From assembly GCF_037975245.1 (NCBI RefSeq), contig NC_092583.1, positions 2,068,764 to 2,130,763 of the forward strand: a stretch of DNA of 62,000 nucleotides, in the 5' to 3' direction. Below, piece after piece: positions 1 to 14,628 of this stretch. Made by a program: the position numbers and the translations under genes. The stretch's first letter is position 1. Each line of letters opens with the position of its first letter. The notes beneath the pieces were generated by a model that did no database searches, was not told the origin of the DNA, and saw only the letters and a list, made by a program, of their open reading frames with translations. This DNA comes from Apostichopus japonicus (taxonomy: Eukaryota > Echinodermata > Holothuroidea > Aspidochirotida > Stichopodidae).

Positions 1-549
1 AGATAAAAGCCATAGATGCCATTTTAAATGTGTTACACGTTTTTTATATTCATCTTAGAAGCATCAGTTGTACAGAAAACACCTTATTAAGTGCATAAAC
101 AAGAATGAACAAAAGCTTGTCTAACATGAGCAAGCCCATTAACTGATTAGAAACTTATTTTTTAATGAAGATAAATCAGATCATAATGCTTGCATATTAT
201 AAATGCTTAAAGTTAATATTATACCTTTGTCTTAAACTGATAAACACATGCATGGAAACCAATGGTATCACACTTTAATACCCGGATGTATGTATACAAT
301 GTACACTGTGTATTTATATCTTTACACTTGAACTATAACACAGTGTTACTTTGATAATTACATGTTTTAACATAACTGAACGATTGGCAATCACATAACA
401 CTGATTAAAAGGTAATTTGTAGCATGTTCTCTAATATTCTAGCTGGCGAAACAATTTAATAACTGTTCACAGATAAAAACAATTGTTAGAAACGAACACT
501 GACTGGGTTACTTCAGCCAAAAAATGTGCAAAATTAACTCATTGAAAAA
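1..549. other. AT-rich stretch at the left edge, no gene recognised
   Basis: I see no open frame with convincing splice sites on either strand. By position it is probably intron or 3' flank of the minus-strand CIDE-N-like gene, whose fourth exon ends at 1049. Confidence 0.3.
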
Positions 550-715
550 TTATGTGCCTTGGACAGACATAAGTGTATGATCACATCTGGATTGAATCCT
601 CAGTAATGACAGTGGTTTGAAGTCAACAAGTTCACTGGTTTTCCTGACATAAGTCTGCTGAGGTACTGCCTCTTTCACAGCAAATCCATGAAACAATGGT
701 TTGTAAAACAATGTG
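550..715 (-). CDS. tentative minus-strand exon, possibly 3' terminal
   Basis: On the minus strand a T-rich tract ending TTTGTAG precedes a frame open for 55 codons, including FAVKEAVPQQTYVRKTSEL, and ending in TAA at 552-550. That frame needs two bases from an upstream exon, whereas the exon ending at 1049 stops at a codon boundary. Either an exon between them was missed or this is chance. The frame joined in phase 0 stops after 27 codons. I do not recognise the peptide, so this is only a candidate last exon. Confidence 0.2.
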
Positions 716-1048
716 CTACAAACAAAATTCTAACAAAGTTTTTTATGGTGGAGTATAAGGATCGCGAGATACAATGTCTCAATTTGACAAAGAAAACGTG
801 GTGAAAATGACTGATTGAAGGTCAATTTTGACCGAAAATGTTAGGTCACTCGCAAATTATAAGAATATGTGAAAATGAGAGTGCGACAGTTGGAAAGTTT
901 AAAGTGCGACAGTCGCAACCCCCCACACCCCCTCTAGCGACGTCCATGCCCATGACAGACATATCTCCCCCGCACACTTGTAAATGCATGCAATCCACAG
1001 TCTAATAGCATACATGACACCAGTCAGAATACTTTGTGTCATACTCAC

Positions 1049-1412
1049 AAGGCCTCGAGTAATCTTGAATTGTGGAAAATCCTCTATTATATGCCCTGCT
1101 GAATTCATAGCATTGAACATGTTTCTCCTCACTAATAGAGTATTTTTCATCCTCTCAAAGACCAAATTAGAATCTGTAGATACAGCAGGGGTATGTTTCA
1201 TCCAGTTTACATCTGCTGTAGTGTTATCTTCAGATTGCAGGTTATCAGACACAGCAGGTAATGGCCTTTTAAGCATGGGGTCTCCATCTTGCTTGCAGGC
1301 AGGGTCCTTTGGAGTTATGTTTGATTGTTCAGAATGATGTTCTCCTCTATTGACGTTTTTTTATCCTTGCTGCAAGGAATCCTCCTTTGGTTCTTTCATC
1401 ATAAAAAGCTTC
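1049..1412 (-). CDS. CIDE-N-like gene exon 4 (contains an apparent one-base frameshift)
   Basis: The acceptor ends TTATTTTCAG at 1413 and the strong donor GTGAGT starts at 1048. The exon starts in phase 0 with EAFYDERTKGGFLAARIK. It then meets a run of seven A (minus strand, about 1350-1360) after which the frame hits TAG. The next frame is open from that run to the donor and carries the family-like block (VNWMKHTP, MKNTLLVRRNMFNAMN, EDFPQFKITRGL). The exon is 364 nt; one base fewer gives 363 nt, phase 0 at both ends. That fits an assembly error or a real allele with a 1 nt insertion in the A run. Confidence 0.55.
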
Positions 1413-3818
1413 CTGAAAATAATAATGAAATGTACTTAGTACTAGCTGTGGTTCATTTTATGTACCACTCTCCAGTTGGAGATTTCTTAATAGCATTTCC
1501 CAAGTTAAGCTGTAGGTTGAAAATTGCTAGGAGTCTTCATAAGTAGCTTCCAAGACATCTTTACCATCAAAAACACTCTCAGAAATTATGAGTATGTGGC
1601 AGTAATTTTAGTTTGAACTAGCAAAACTACAGCGCTTATACAAGAGACCTTTAACCACAACTTCCTCTGTTTCTACTGAAGTCATGGGCATCTAAAGGAA
1701 GAATTGCAAAGGGGGGGGGAGATGAAATGTTTTCCATGGCAATGTCCAGTTCCAAATCATGCATGTCCCAACATTTTAAGTGAGAACAAAAGTTCTCCTC
1801 TTGTCCTGGAAAGATCATGATACCTATAATGTAAAATTTGACTGGCCCTGCATTAGACAAACCATTTCCCCTCCTATGCATGTATGCCTTTTCCCTGCAT
1901 TTAATGTTAAACTATGATACTGCAGAACAACTGTTTTGAAGTATAGTTCCAAAATTTACAATAATGTCCCTATGACAGCGAGTGTTTAATCCCAAAACCC
2001 TTGGTGGGGGTCTTGGGTCCTCCTGCAGTTTATTTAAATTAATTACTTACATGACCTGTTGGTGTGTATGGGTCTTGAAGGTTTTCAAACAGGTTGACAA
2101 TACCGACTGCATTTTTCTTTTTTTCTTTTTGTGACCGTAGGTGGCGTCCGTCTGTGATGGTAGATGTAGGGGGAAATAAAGTGTATTATAATATGGTGTA
2201 ATAGTATATTATATCATAATAAAGTGTGATATTAGTGTATTAGATGTTTGCCTTACTAAATGAGTGATTACTTAAAGGCCCTTTTCTCTCACCACAAATC
2301 TGCCATAAACCTGCAATACTGGTCAGTTCAAATGTTGTGTATTCTTAAAAACAACAATGGACCAATGCTGAATTTAATAACCTGGGCCTTGAAATTCACT
2401 TGCACAGAGGAGAAAGGGGTATTTAAAGGCGCTCAGCTATCTGCTGTATTGGTCAGAGCTCCCAAATATAACATGCTATGAACTAGGAAAGTTTCTAACA
2501 TAATGAAATTGAACTGCCTGGGTTAGCCCAACTAAGTTTGTGTACACAATTTCAATAACATGTGTCTTTCAGCATATGGTATTGTCTGTGGAGAATATTT
2601 AAAATGAAAAGCAATACCTGGTGTTCAATGGTTAATACTGATCATGTCACATCACTGTCCTTGAAAGCAAACACATTTTTTCTATTATTGTGCTAATTTG
2701 GGGCCAATGCAGGAGATCTTTAAGGCTAAGTTTACAATGGATCCCCAGCTCAGGATCAGATCTGACAAAGCAACAGACAACTCATTCTGTAACAGGAACA
2801 TACCAATTAGCCTGGTTAAAAATTGGCACAAGTGTGGCAGTCAGAAATTGTTACTGCCACTCTCCAATTTCCCAACTATCTTCATGGGTTGACCAGCTAA
2901 ATGTTTCATCAATGGAGCACTTACATACTTACATGTGTCAATTAATCCATGTTCATAGACATGTTAAAGTTTTAAACATTTCATTGCAGCAATCATGATT
3001 TTCTCTGTTTACAACTACAAAAATAAAACTTACCCATGTACTTCCATCATGTTAGCAACTACAATGTTTACCAACAATCTCCAGGACTTTTCGTTCCGAC
3101 ACTTTTGGGCTCTGTATTCAGCTAAAACAGTGGCTCCACTTGCACTTTTTTTGAAGAACTGCACTTATGAGCTTTAATAAAGTGTAGAAAAAAATACAAG
3201 GATTCTTGAAAGTTGTAATGAACTTTAGAGATTCATAATTAGAGCTTTTGTAACATAAATTAGTAAAAGACCTTCATTCTTTTTATTTTAATATTAGTAT
3301 TATTGTTTTCTAATGTCCTTTGAAATCCTAAATTGGATACCCAAAGACCATTCCAAATCCAGAGATGACTTCTACAGGAGATCTTCCCAGCATCAAAACG
3401 TCAGTCCCACTTATTTTCCCACCAAATCCATTCATATTTTACATTGGTGACACCCACCTCAACCCATAATGCTTAAGGCTACATCAATTTGTTAGGTTAT
3501 TGACTGTTCAGAATCTTGCAAATTAATAGCAAATATGAAAATCTCAAAAGTAATATTTCTGTTCAGTCCAGATGTCAAACCCCAAATCCAACACCAATGT
3601 ATGCAGCTTCTTGAGTTGTTTTATGCTATATCCAAAGTCTTTGGGAGCAAAGTGGATTCAAGCATTATTAATAAATACAATACATTTTCACAAAGATTGT
3701 TACATGCTAAGGAGGATACCAAAACTTTCTAATTGGAGCAAATGTTTTGCCATGTTGCAGGTTTCCATTGAATCGTATAAAGCCCTCAACATTAAAAGAA
3801 ATGTTTAAATGTGATTAC
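1413..3818 (-). other. intron 3 of the CIDE-N-like gene
   Basis: 2.4 kb of AT-rich sequence between the donor at 3818 and the acceptor at 1413. No further exon, tandem array or mobile element was recognised. Short open frames at 2.26-2.48 and 2.69-3.00 kb lack splice context or recognisable protein. Confidence 0.4.
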
Positions 3819-3982
3819 CTCAGCTGCCTCATATGTTGTTGCTTCTGTTTCCCTAAATCTTTTCATGGGAGGTGCAGAACTGGTGGAGGGAAGATTAGCA
3901 TAATCTTGAGTATCATCTTCCTCAGAAATTACATCAGTATCTGAATTGCTGTCTATTTTAACCCTTGCAGCTGCTGGAGATA
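3819..3982 (-). CDS. CIDE-N-like gene exon 3 (acidic linker)
   Basis: The acceptor TTTATTTAG precedes 3982 and the donor GAG|GTAATC follows 3819. The exon enters in phase 1 and leaves in phase 0 (164 nt). It encodes SPAAARVKIDSNSDTDVISE followed by EDDTQDYANLPSTSSAPPMK and RFRETEATTYEAAE. The composition is low complexity, acidic and Ser/Thr rich, so it is probably a disordered linker; PPMKRFR could be a small basic signal. Confidence 0.6.
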
Positions 3983-4751
3983 CTAAATAAAAGAAAATCT
4001 GCTGTTAAGCACATAGCTAGAGATAGGTGAACACATTTCTTGTAATGAATAGGAATGTGCATTTTCTAACAATCCATGAACTGATAACCGGTCAAATTTT
4101 TCAATCGGTTAACCAGTAATCAATCCTTCAACCACACAAAAAATGGCAAGTAATGTAACACATTGATTTCAAAACTTCACAGAACTAGCCATAAGAACCA
4201 GACATTAAAACTGCCGCAGCGCTGCTACCCCTTAGTTGCAATTAAGTCTTATCTGTTTTGCTGTACTTGCATATACCCTCACTACATGAGACATTTCTTC
4301 AAATCTTCTGTGTTTTGCGTTTGGGAATTGCCAAAATTATGGGAAAAACAGTACAACGCTGATAAACTGCAGTCAAAATTCAACGTTCAACCCTTGTTAT
4401 CTTGACCATATGATTGTGACTGCCACCGTATAAACTATGCTTACACACTACTCTCAATGTGGTATGGAAAGTAAACAAAATTCCCAATTTGAAATGCTGG
4501 GGATCAAGGAGCCAGTCTGAGGTGTTATCCACCAAACGAGGCGAAAACAACAACAAATGTCATTTTTGAGGAACCTCTGGGATCTTTTCTGTGACAAAAG
4601 GTATAGGCTTATTCCTAATTAAGGAAATGTTGTCAGAGATCCCACCACACTAACCTTCATTTTCCCATTGGAAACACATCTGGTTATTCATGTAAGCAGA
4701 GTATTTTGCGTTGTCTGTAGCTCCTTATTTGCCACTAACCCCACTTTTCAC
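3983..4751 (-). other. intron 2 of the CIDE-N-like gene
   Basis: About 770 bp between exons 2 and 3. No gene or repeat recognised apart from a short AACCGGT/ACCGGTT-rich patch at 4087-4125. Confidence 0.35.
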
Positions 4752-4883
4752 CTCTCTTTAACACCATGATGGCTGTGTTTGGCTCCATTTCAAGGAGAGG
4801 TACAAGAGAATCTTCATCAAACTCTGCTCCATCCTCTCTATCCACAAGTATCACATCTTCAGCAATTTTGAATTTCTTCTTTG
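4752..4883 (-). CDS. CIDE-N-like gene exon 2 (second half of the ubiquitin-like domain)
   Basis: The acceptor ATATGATACAG precedes 4883 and the donor AGAG|GTGAAA follows 4752. The 132 nt exon keeps phase 1. It encodes KKKFKIAEDVILVDREDG then AEFDEDSLVPLLEMEPNTAI and MVLKR. The order of a valine-rich strand, a DG turn, an acidic DED helix start, a PNT turn and a final hydrophobic strand is the pattern of CIDE-N and related ubiquitin-fold domains. If the intron were read through, translation would stop four codons later. Confidence 0.65.
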
Positions 4884-6486
4884 CTGTATCATATATGAAA
4901 GAAAATAGAATAAACCAGCAAGTATCATACTTTTGATTTAGTCATGCATATATACTTAAGTCTATTTTGTTAGGACTAAGCCCTGAAATAGGTCTGTACG
5001 CATTAAATTTAACAGCCCTTGACCTTGTATCATTAAATTTACTCCCTTAAGTTGGCCTGCACAGAGAGCGTCATGTCTAACTCATGCTCAAAGTCATTTT
5101 TCTCAGCAAATTGCATGTTTGCAAGATAGTATACAAACAGAAACATAGTGACCAAAAGTTGGGGCTTCATTTGTCTGAATTTGTAATTCAAATGGTAAAA
5201 ACTGCTGATTTTTTATGAATTTGCCCTAACGAGGCAATTAGCCAACATTTAATGGTAATAAAACTACCATGTAGACTGCAATACATTCACCCTACACATG
5301 CCTTGCAGAAAAAGCCTACAGTGAAATCACTTAGACCTGCAGTACAAGTTTTACTTTGAAAATCAAGATTGACAATGTAAATATGTAATGAAGTGCTTCA
5401 AAATTATCTACTTTTTTGCCTTTCTAAGCATGTACGCTAGACATATGCTTCCTTTCGCAGTCAAAAGTTGGCCAAAACCAACATAACAAACAAGCTTTAC
5501 ATAGTTTCTTTTAATCTAAGATATGCAGTCTGTCATCAATTGGAAATATTGGAAATCATATAAGGCCTATCACATATTTGGTCTTTGTGTTGGCTAAATC
5601 TGCATCAAATGTTCTTGTGGATTATTGAGGGATGCAAGCTACTAGGCATGAAATTTGATGCCCTATGGCTTTCCAGTGTAACAATTTCATTTAAGCCTAC
5701 TAACTACTTATAATAAAAAGTCTATTCATGAACACAGAGATGATTAGACATGCTCAACAGCAAGAGATTCAATGCAACTTATTTATTATGTCTTTCGACA
5801 GCAGCTTAATGCAGCACGAAACGATTGAGAACCCACCTCAAAATTGTATTGCTTGCATTATAATCAGTGTGATGATGAGTGTGAGGCTATTTAAGGGCCT
5901 TACTCTAGTCTTAGCCTAGTTTTGTTGGTGGCCAATAGAACTGTAGGCCTCAACTTACAGTAGGGGTACGTCCTTATTAAGTTAAACAAGCTGGGGCGTA
6001 AACTATACATATAGGCTAGGTCAAGTCGTCGACGACCCTTTGAACTGGGCTAGGCTACATCATACATGCATTATATTCGAGACTATGGAGTATGGGGTAG
6101 GCTAATGGTATAACTATCACTCTCCATTTCACATTGAATTAGTAAAAGGGGAAGAAGTACTCTTAATTTAAAAGTGATACATATAATAGTGATACACAGC
6201 CCTGTTCAAGGGAAAGTAGTAATTAAACTGCCAGTTCTATAGGCTTACGCAATGATTTATAACGTTACAAATGATCTATAGGCCTAGGCTTTGGGCCTGT
6301 AGAGGCTATAGGGCCTTCGGCAACAATTAGCCTAGGCCTAAGTTACGCAATAGGCTTCCGTTAGGCATCTGCCTATGATGAAGTTATGAAAGGCAACCTT
6401 CCCTTGCCTCCGTGGATTGCCTATCATTTCACGAGAAAGTTAAAACCTATAGGCTATACACAGCCTATCGCCAAAAGAATGCATAC
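4884..6486 (-). other. intron 1 of the CIDE-N-like gene
   Basis: 1.6 kb between exon 1 and exon 2. No coding signal or recognisable element. The part at 5.9-6.4 kb is unusually rich in the hexamer AGGCCT and its near variants. Confidence 0.35.
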
Positions 6487-6559
6487 CTGTTTCAATCAAA
6501 TCTCTGAATTCCTTGAACACCACAACTTTCCTTTCTTCATTTCGAAAATAAACGAACAT
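6487..6559 (-). CDS. CIDE-N-like gene exon 1 (start codon)
   Basis: ATG at 6559-6557 opens MFVYFRNEERKVVVFKEF and the exon ends GAAACAG|GTATGC, phase 1. The frame stays open upstream but has no further ATG before the next in-frame stop, and the domain naturally begins at MFVYFRN, so this start is preferred. The joint with exon 2 gives RDLIETAKKKFKI, an uninterrupted basic helix. Confidence 0.6.
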
Positions 6560-6848
6560 ATTGCCCCCTTCGTTTGCACCTCGTCTGCTTTGCGCAACTT
6601 TGGCTGTAACAGCTTCGCCGACAATATCGATATGATAATTACTGCCACTACTATGGACCAATTAGGAGTCCCGATTTCTATGACATCATGTATTTACGCG
6701 TTAAGGAGAGTAACTTGGAAAGGGATTGGCTGAAACTTCTACCTGAACGAGGTTGAAGGTCAGATTGCATTCTCTTTGGTGTCAAATCAACACTGAATTC
6801 AACACCGACAAGCTAAATCCAAAATGTTAACACCGGAGTTTTTGCAGT
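6560..6848. other. upstream region of the CIDE-N-like gene
   Basis: 5' flank or 5' UTR of the minus-strand gene. I see no convincing TATA box or other promoter element. The sequence becomes a long (TA)n tract at 6849. Confidence 0.25.
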
Positions 6849-6857
6849 GTATATATA

Positions 6858-6901
<44 letters not shown>

Positions 6902-6927
6902 TGTATATATATATATATATATATATA

Positions 6928-6986
<59 letters not shown>
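6849..6986. repeat. (TA)n microsatellite with interspersed TACTGTA
   Basis: About 138 bp of near-pure TA dinucleotides, broken twice by the heptamer TACTGTA at regular distance. Open frames across it (Tyr-Ile polymers) are artefacts. Confidence 0.95.
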
Positions 6987-10002
<3,016 letters not shown>

Positions 10003-10639
10003 CGACTTATCAACCCCCCCCCCCCCGCCCGCCCCGGTTGAAGCACGTAATGGAAGATAAAAACGTCTCTATTACCTGTGTCAAGTTGTGCAGTAATGGG
10101 GAAAAATTAATTGAGTATAGTGTAACGGAAGAGAGGGGGTGGTGAGTTAATTGAATTTGTTTGTGCAATATATTTGGGTATATGTAGCACCACTTCTTAA
10201 AGTTGTCCATGCGGTAGCAGTCACGTACACTATATCTATGTATGTGTAAGACGTGACCTTGTGAAGATACATGGGATCAGCTTTGCCCAACAATCAGAAT
10301 ATGTGGGAAGACATCTATCTGTAGCGTGTGAAGCTCACAAGAGATGTTCCATATAGTGTGCTGATTTCGGGAGGTAACAGCTCCATAGTGTTTATGTTAA
10401 CGGGACGAAATGGTTATTTCAACCAACCGCAGTATATTAATTGATAGCATATATACAGAATGAGACTTTCCTTAAATACTTTGGTGAACAAGACCATGTG
10501 TGTACATATCGCGTACCCTCACACACACTGCTTAACATCCGGAGACAGTGTCTAGTCGATTAATTAAAGAATAGCTTAAAGGCAGCAATTTTTGTCTTTA
10601 TATGTTATAATCCAAGTAAAAAAAGGAATATTGTTTAGT
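10003..10639. other. intergenic between (TA)n tract and hAT-like element
   Basis: Starts with a C-rich run; the rest is unremarkable AT-rich sequence. No gene or conserved element recognised. Confidence 0.3.
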
Positions 10640-10647
10640 GTTATTTG

Positions 10648-11929
10648 CAGTGGCGTCGCCAAGGGGGGGCCAGGGGGGCACGTGCCCCCCCCCTGGAAAA
10701 CCTAGTGCCCCCCCGGGTAACCCCCCATCTGAGATTTGGGTTGGTAAAAAAATATATATATATTTTGTTATATTCAACTCCCATCATCTGAGTTGGTTTT
10801 TCATAAGGACAAAGAAGCACAGTAATTCGTATTTTCTTCAAATGAGCTGCGAAAAAATTAACAAGTTTATCCTTGAACGTCGGGTATCGAAGTCGTAACC
10901 CGCGCCATCACAACAGGTGTCGATATTTACATTGAATGTGTCAGTGCTCACGCCATACCAGCGGATATACAAGTCCGCTTCGCGAGCTACATGACTGTGA
11001 GAAGGGAGGGTACTGCAATATGTTGACTTGGTCTGAGGTTGACAGGTTAGGAGCTGACGAAATGTGAGAATGTGAGGGTCCGCAGGCACCATACTTGCCT
11101 ATATTTGTGGACCCATATATTAACCCTGTTGTGTAAGGGGTGCAGAGGTCATTTGAGGTCAGATGCTTGTAGGAACAAATGGCGAATGTTCACACCTGCA
11201 TACTGAGCCATACTCGATGTGGGATCGAACTTCGGATTGCATGGTGAGATCCCTGATAGGAGCCAATAACGATGCTGGAACCTGTTACATCTTAATAGAT
11301 AATGGGCGAAAACGGAAAGGACAAGAAAGGAGTCGGGGTCATGCACACATTAATTCAACAAATGTAGCTTCTATTGATAGTGTTAGGCAAAATATCGACA
11401 GCATGTGGTTCATATCCTCCGCAAAATTCTGCGCCTTGTTAAAATCATTACCTCAAAAATAGCAATTTCTGGAGATATCTTCAGATCGAATTTAGCATCA
11501 AATGTAGCAGCATTTTGCATCTAGCCCATGCGAAAATTTTCCAAAGGGGAGGGGGAGGGGCAGTGGCGGCGGAACCGGGGGGGCTTGGGGCTTGCAATCT
11601 GAGAAATTGCAGGCTTGAGACCCATATTTTAGGGCTAGGTATTCGCAGCATAAAACACTCGGGAAGTGCCGTTTCCGGCCATCTGGGGGTTTGAAAAACC
11701 CCAAATTTTCTTGTACGCTCCGCGCCAACCGATGGTGGCGCTCCGCTTAGATAGTCTCTACACATTAGTCCCCCCCCCAATAATTTTCCCGTTCCGCCGC
11801 GCCTGGAGGGGCACCCCCTCCCCTTAGACCCCTCCCCAGGACATTGATCCGTATCCACCTAAGTGCCCCCCCATCAAATGCTGGTGCCCCCCCTGTGCCC
11901 CCAGACTGAAAAGTCTGGTGACGCCACTG
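10648..11929. mobile_element. non-autonomous hAT-type foldback element with 8 bp TSD and a nested relative
   Basis: The left end CAGTGGCGTCGCC and the right end GGTGACGCCACTG form an inverted terminal repeat beginning CA and ending TG. The 8 bp GTTATTTG stands immediately outside both ends (10640-10647 and 11930-11937), the duplication size of hAT transposons. Both subterminal parts are GC-rich with long C/G runs, so the element can fold back. No transposase-like frame is visible in the 1.28 kb. A related smaller element lies inside at 11561-11805. Confidence 0.85.
11561..11805. mobile_element. nested hAT-type element inside the 10.6 kb element
   Basis: The left end CAGTGGCGGCGGAACCGG and a right end reading, on the other strand, CAGGCGCGGCGGAACGGG form an inverted repeat. 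It interrupts an AGGGGAGGGG-type motif that reads uninterrupted in the related element at 21.9 kb. GGAGGGGCA occurs at both junctions, but the low complexity prevents an unambiguous target duplication. Confidence 0.6.
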
Positions 11930-11937
11930 GTTATTTG

Positions 11938-12341
11938 TGCTTCTGTAGCTATTCTCGTTTTCAAGATATTCATCTTTCAAAAATATTCAAAAATAATTCC
12001 GGAATGCTCTTTTAAGGTTACATTAATGATGACGTCAGCTCCTCAGTTTCATACCTAAATGTTGAGCCTGGTTGCTTTATATATTCTAACATTAATGAGG
12101 CTTTCTTTTAACCCAATGACGACATTCGGCCTCCATTTTACCCTTGATTAATTTTGTAATACAATGTCAACGTATTACTTGCAAGCCCATGCATGAAAGT
12201 CGCATTGTATGTTTTCCCATTGGGTTAAGTGTTGCATCTGAGGAACTTGACCTAATGGTCTCTGTGTTAGACTAAGCTGTCCAGCCACTTTGATTGACGA
12301 ACCTCAGCTGTGTAAGAGGTCATTTCTCAAAACTCAAAAGT

Positions 12342-12343
<2 letters not shown>
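11938..12343. other. intergenic, no gene seen
   Basis: Unremarkable sequence between the hAT-like element and a (TA)n tract. It contains one consensus CRE octamer TGACGTCA at 12030-12037. Confidence 0.3.

Positions 12344-12397
<54 letters not shown>
12344..12397. repeat. (TA)n microsatellite
   Basis: About 54 bp of pure TA dinucleotides. Confidence 0.95.
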
Positions 12398-12401
<4 letters not shown>

Positions 12402-13138
12402 CAACCCTGGGCTGATATATAGCAGTGGTCTTGACTGGCCTAGAGCAAACGAGAGTTATATACGTTTGTGCCTATAATGTCAACTCTTTAAGAATTCTGT
12501 TTTGCATAAACATCGACACAGTATATGCTAAGACCTTTACGTTACTTCTTCTCTTGATATAGCTAGACTGTATATTCAGCTATATGATAATTTACATATA
12601 AGATTTGGTTAGCACGTAGGTCGATCGCGTATAACTACTGTTGGAAAACTAACTGAATGACAAGATTTGTGATTAACATTATATATGAAAGCGAGATTCT
12701 CGTTGGTGTCACATATGATTCAGTTTTGACTCATTAAACTGCTCTTTGGATCGGCACACTTTTCACAACAAAGCACCATACACCCTGAAGCTATTGAATG
12801 GAGAAAAAACCCAACTATTTTAAGGTAAAGAGCACGATTTTTCGATTCGAACATAAATTTAAATCCAATTAAAAACCAAAAAGCCTCCATAGTTCTGCCA
12901 GACACAAAAGACCTTGCCTAGTTTTAAAAAAAGTTGGTGGAATATCTCAAGGTTTTTCTCCTGATCAGAAAATAGAATTTTGATTGTCACGCAATTTCCG
13001 GATATTCTAAATCATAAATCTGAATAACGGTCTCGACTAAACCTCAATCTTGATCATTGCCAAATAAAATGGCGTAGAATTGACAGGTTTAGGGAAAGTA
13101 GACTTGAAGGGTGTAGTTATTTCCTATGGTAGATCGAT

Positions 13139-13151
13139 TATATATATGTAT

Positions 13152-13233
<82 letters not shown>
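13139..13233. repeat. (TA)n microsatellite with a short CA insert
   Basis: TA dinucleotides with a single ACACACAC interruption near 13178. Confidence 0.95.
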
Positions 13234-13235
<2 letters not shown>

Positions 13236-14577
13236 AATATCATTTTAACCGCGGTCGAAATAGCAATTTCATTAATTAGTCGCCGTTTAACTTTTCATTG
13301 GAGTGTAAAATATATACGCATTCATGAACTTGCTTGTAAAAACGTGGGAGTTGGAATTCAGGAATCTATACTGTCGATGAATGTTCAAGCAATTGTCTGT
13401 CAGGATCGTGTGTTAATTTTTATTTAATATATATGTATAGCGTTATGTTTATCACGCCTATGTATATAAATATCAACCTCTTTTACATTAATTTCAAATT
13501 CATGAAACATAATATAACCATATAAACTAATAACGATACTGTCTATCAGTATAGCACAGCTAACAAATAGAAATTAACCATTGAAAGTCAATAAATATAG
13601 AATCGATAAATGGAAGTCTGTAAGAATCCGTGAAAATTGAAATAAACTTGTTATCACTGGCGGCATATACCTGTAAAATTCCCAAGCAAACGATAAATTA
13701 TAAATCTCCCGTTAAGCTTTGATTCGTGGAGTAATCATCTTAAGATGAATCTTTGACAGTCAACAAGGGACATATCTAACACTGTTTACATATGTTTAGC
13801 AAGTTAAGTTGACACCCGCGTTTGGTAACAATATACAAAACTAGTACGTTCATAATGTGACAACCGCCATGTGTATATAGTTGTTAGTGTAAACACGTGC
13901 ATGTATTGCCCGTGCAAAAGGTTAGCTATTAAAGTTGCTTCGTGCATCCAGAAATTGTGTCTATCGGTAGATTATGGCAGAAATCAAATATTTCTAATTC
14001 TTTGCTAATAATCTTTTATTCTGTGAAAACTATAAAGATATGAATATAAACAAACTACAAGTTGGCGTTCCAGAGATATTCCCAATCCAAGATATTGATT
14101 ATAAAGTGATACAATATATAAGCGCATATACATCATGTATATATATATATATATGAATGGCTATATAGCCTAGGGCATCCCACGATGATATATATTGCAA
14201 TATTATGAACGGGCCGTGTGTAGTCCATTACATAACATTAGAAGTTACAAAAGAATGGCATTTCTTAAAACTGACCATACACAAACATGAAATGCCGCAT
14301 AACCTTCAGCATTTCAATAAGGGCGGCATTCACCGTACGAATTTACCATATTAACGAGTCGACGGTGTATCAAATGGAACTTCAGAATGGAATCACATCA
14401 TAGTAATTGCCGCATATCCTGTACGTATAATTATATCATGTAACAGCCTAAAGCAATATATATATATATATACATATATAGAGTTGTCTGATGATCGCTC
14501 AACGCGTGAAACTCTGAGTAACAGCTTCTAGTGTTCCACCAGTCTCAACTAGTCTCAACATATATATACATATATAT

Positions 14578-14628
<51 letters not shown>

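Larger units (their letters stand above)
1049..6559 (-). other. CIDE-N/PB1-like domain gene, 5' part (exons 1-4), probably running off the left edge
   Basis: Four minus-strand exons with GT/AG sites and compatible phases encode about 244 residues if one homopolymer base in exon 4 is discounted. Residues 1-70 look like a ubiquitin-fold domain of the CIDE-N/PB1 type: a strand MFVYFRN, a basic helix KEFRDLIETAKKKFKI, then VILVDREDGAEFDEDSL and a final strand AIMVLKR. An acidic Ser/Thr-rich linker (SNSDTDVISEEDDTQDY) follows. The last visible block, with WMKHTP, VFERMKNTLLVRRNMF and IIEDFPQFKITRGL, resembles a conserved block in poorly characterised animal proteins that pair a CIDE-N-like domain with a helical region. 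That resemblance is from memory and unchecked. The molecular role is unknown. The visible protein ends at a splice donor without a stop, so more exons are expected to the left. Confidence 0.6.

Noticed and set aside
10838-11858. Possible transposase or other protein frames inside the 10.6 kb element
   Set aside because: Frames overlap on both strands, contain Gly/Pro runs from C/G tracts and show no DDE, BED or hAT dimerisation motif.
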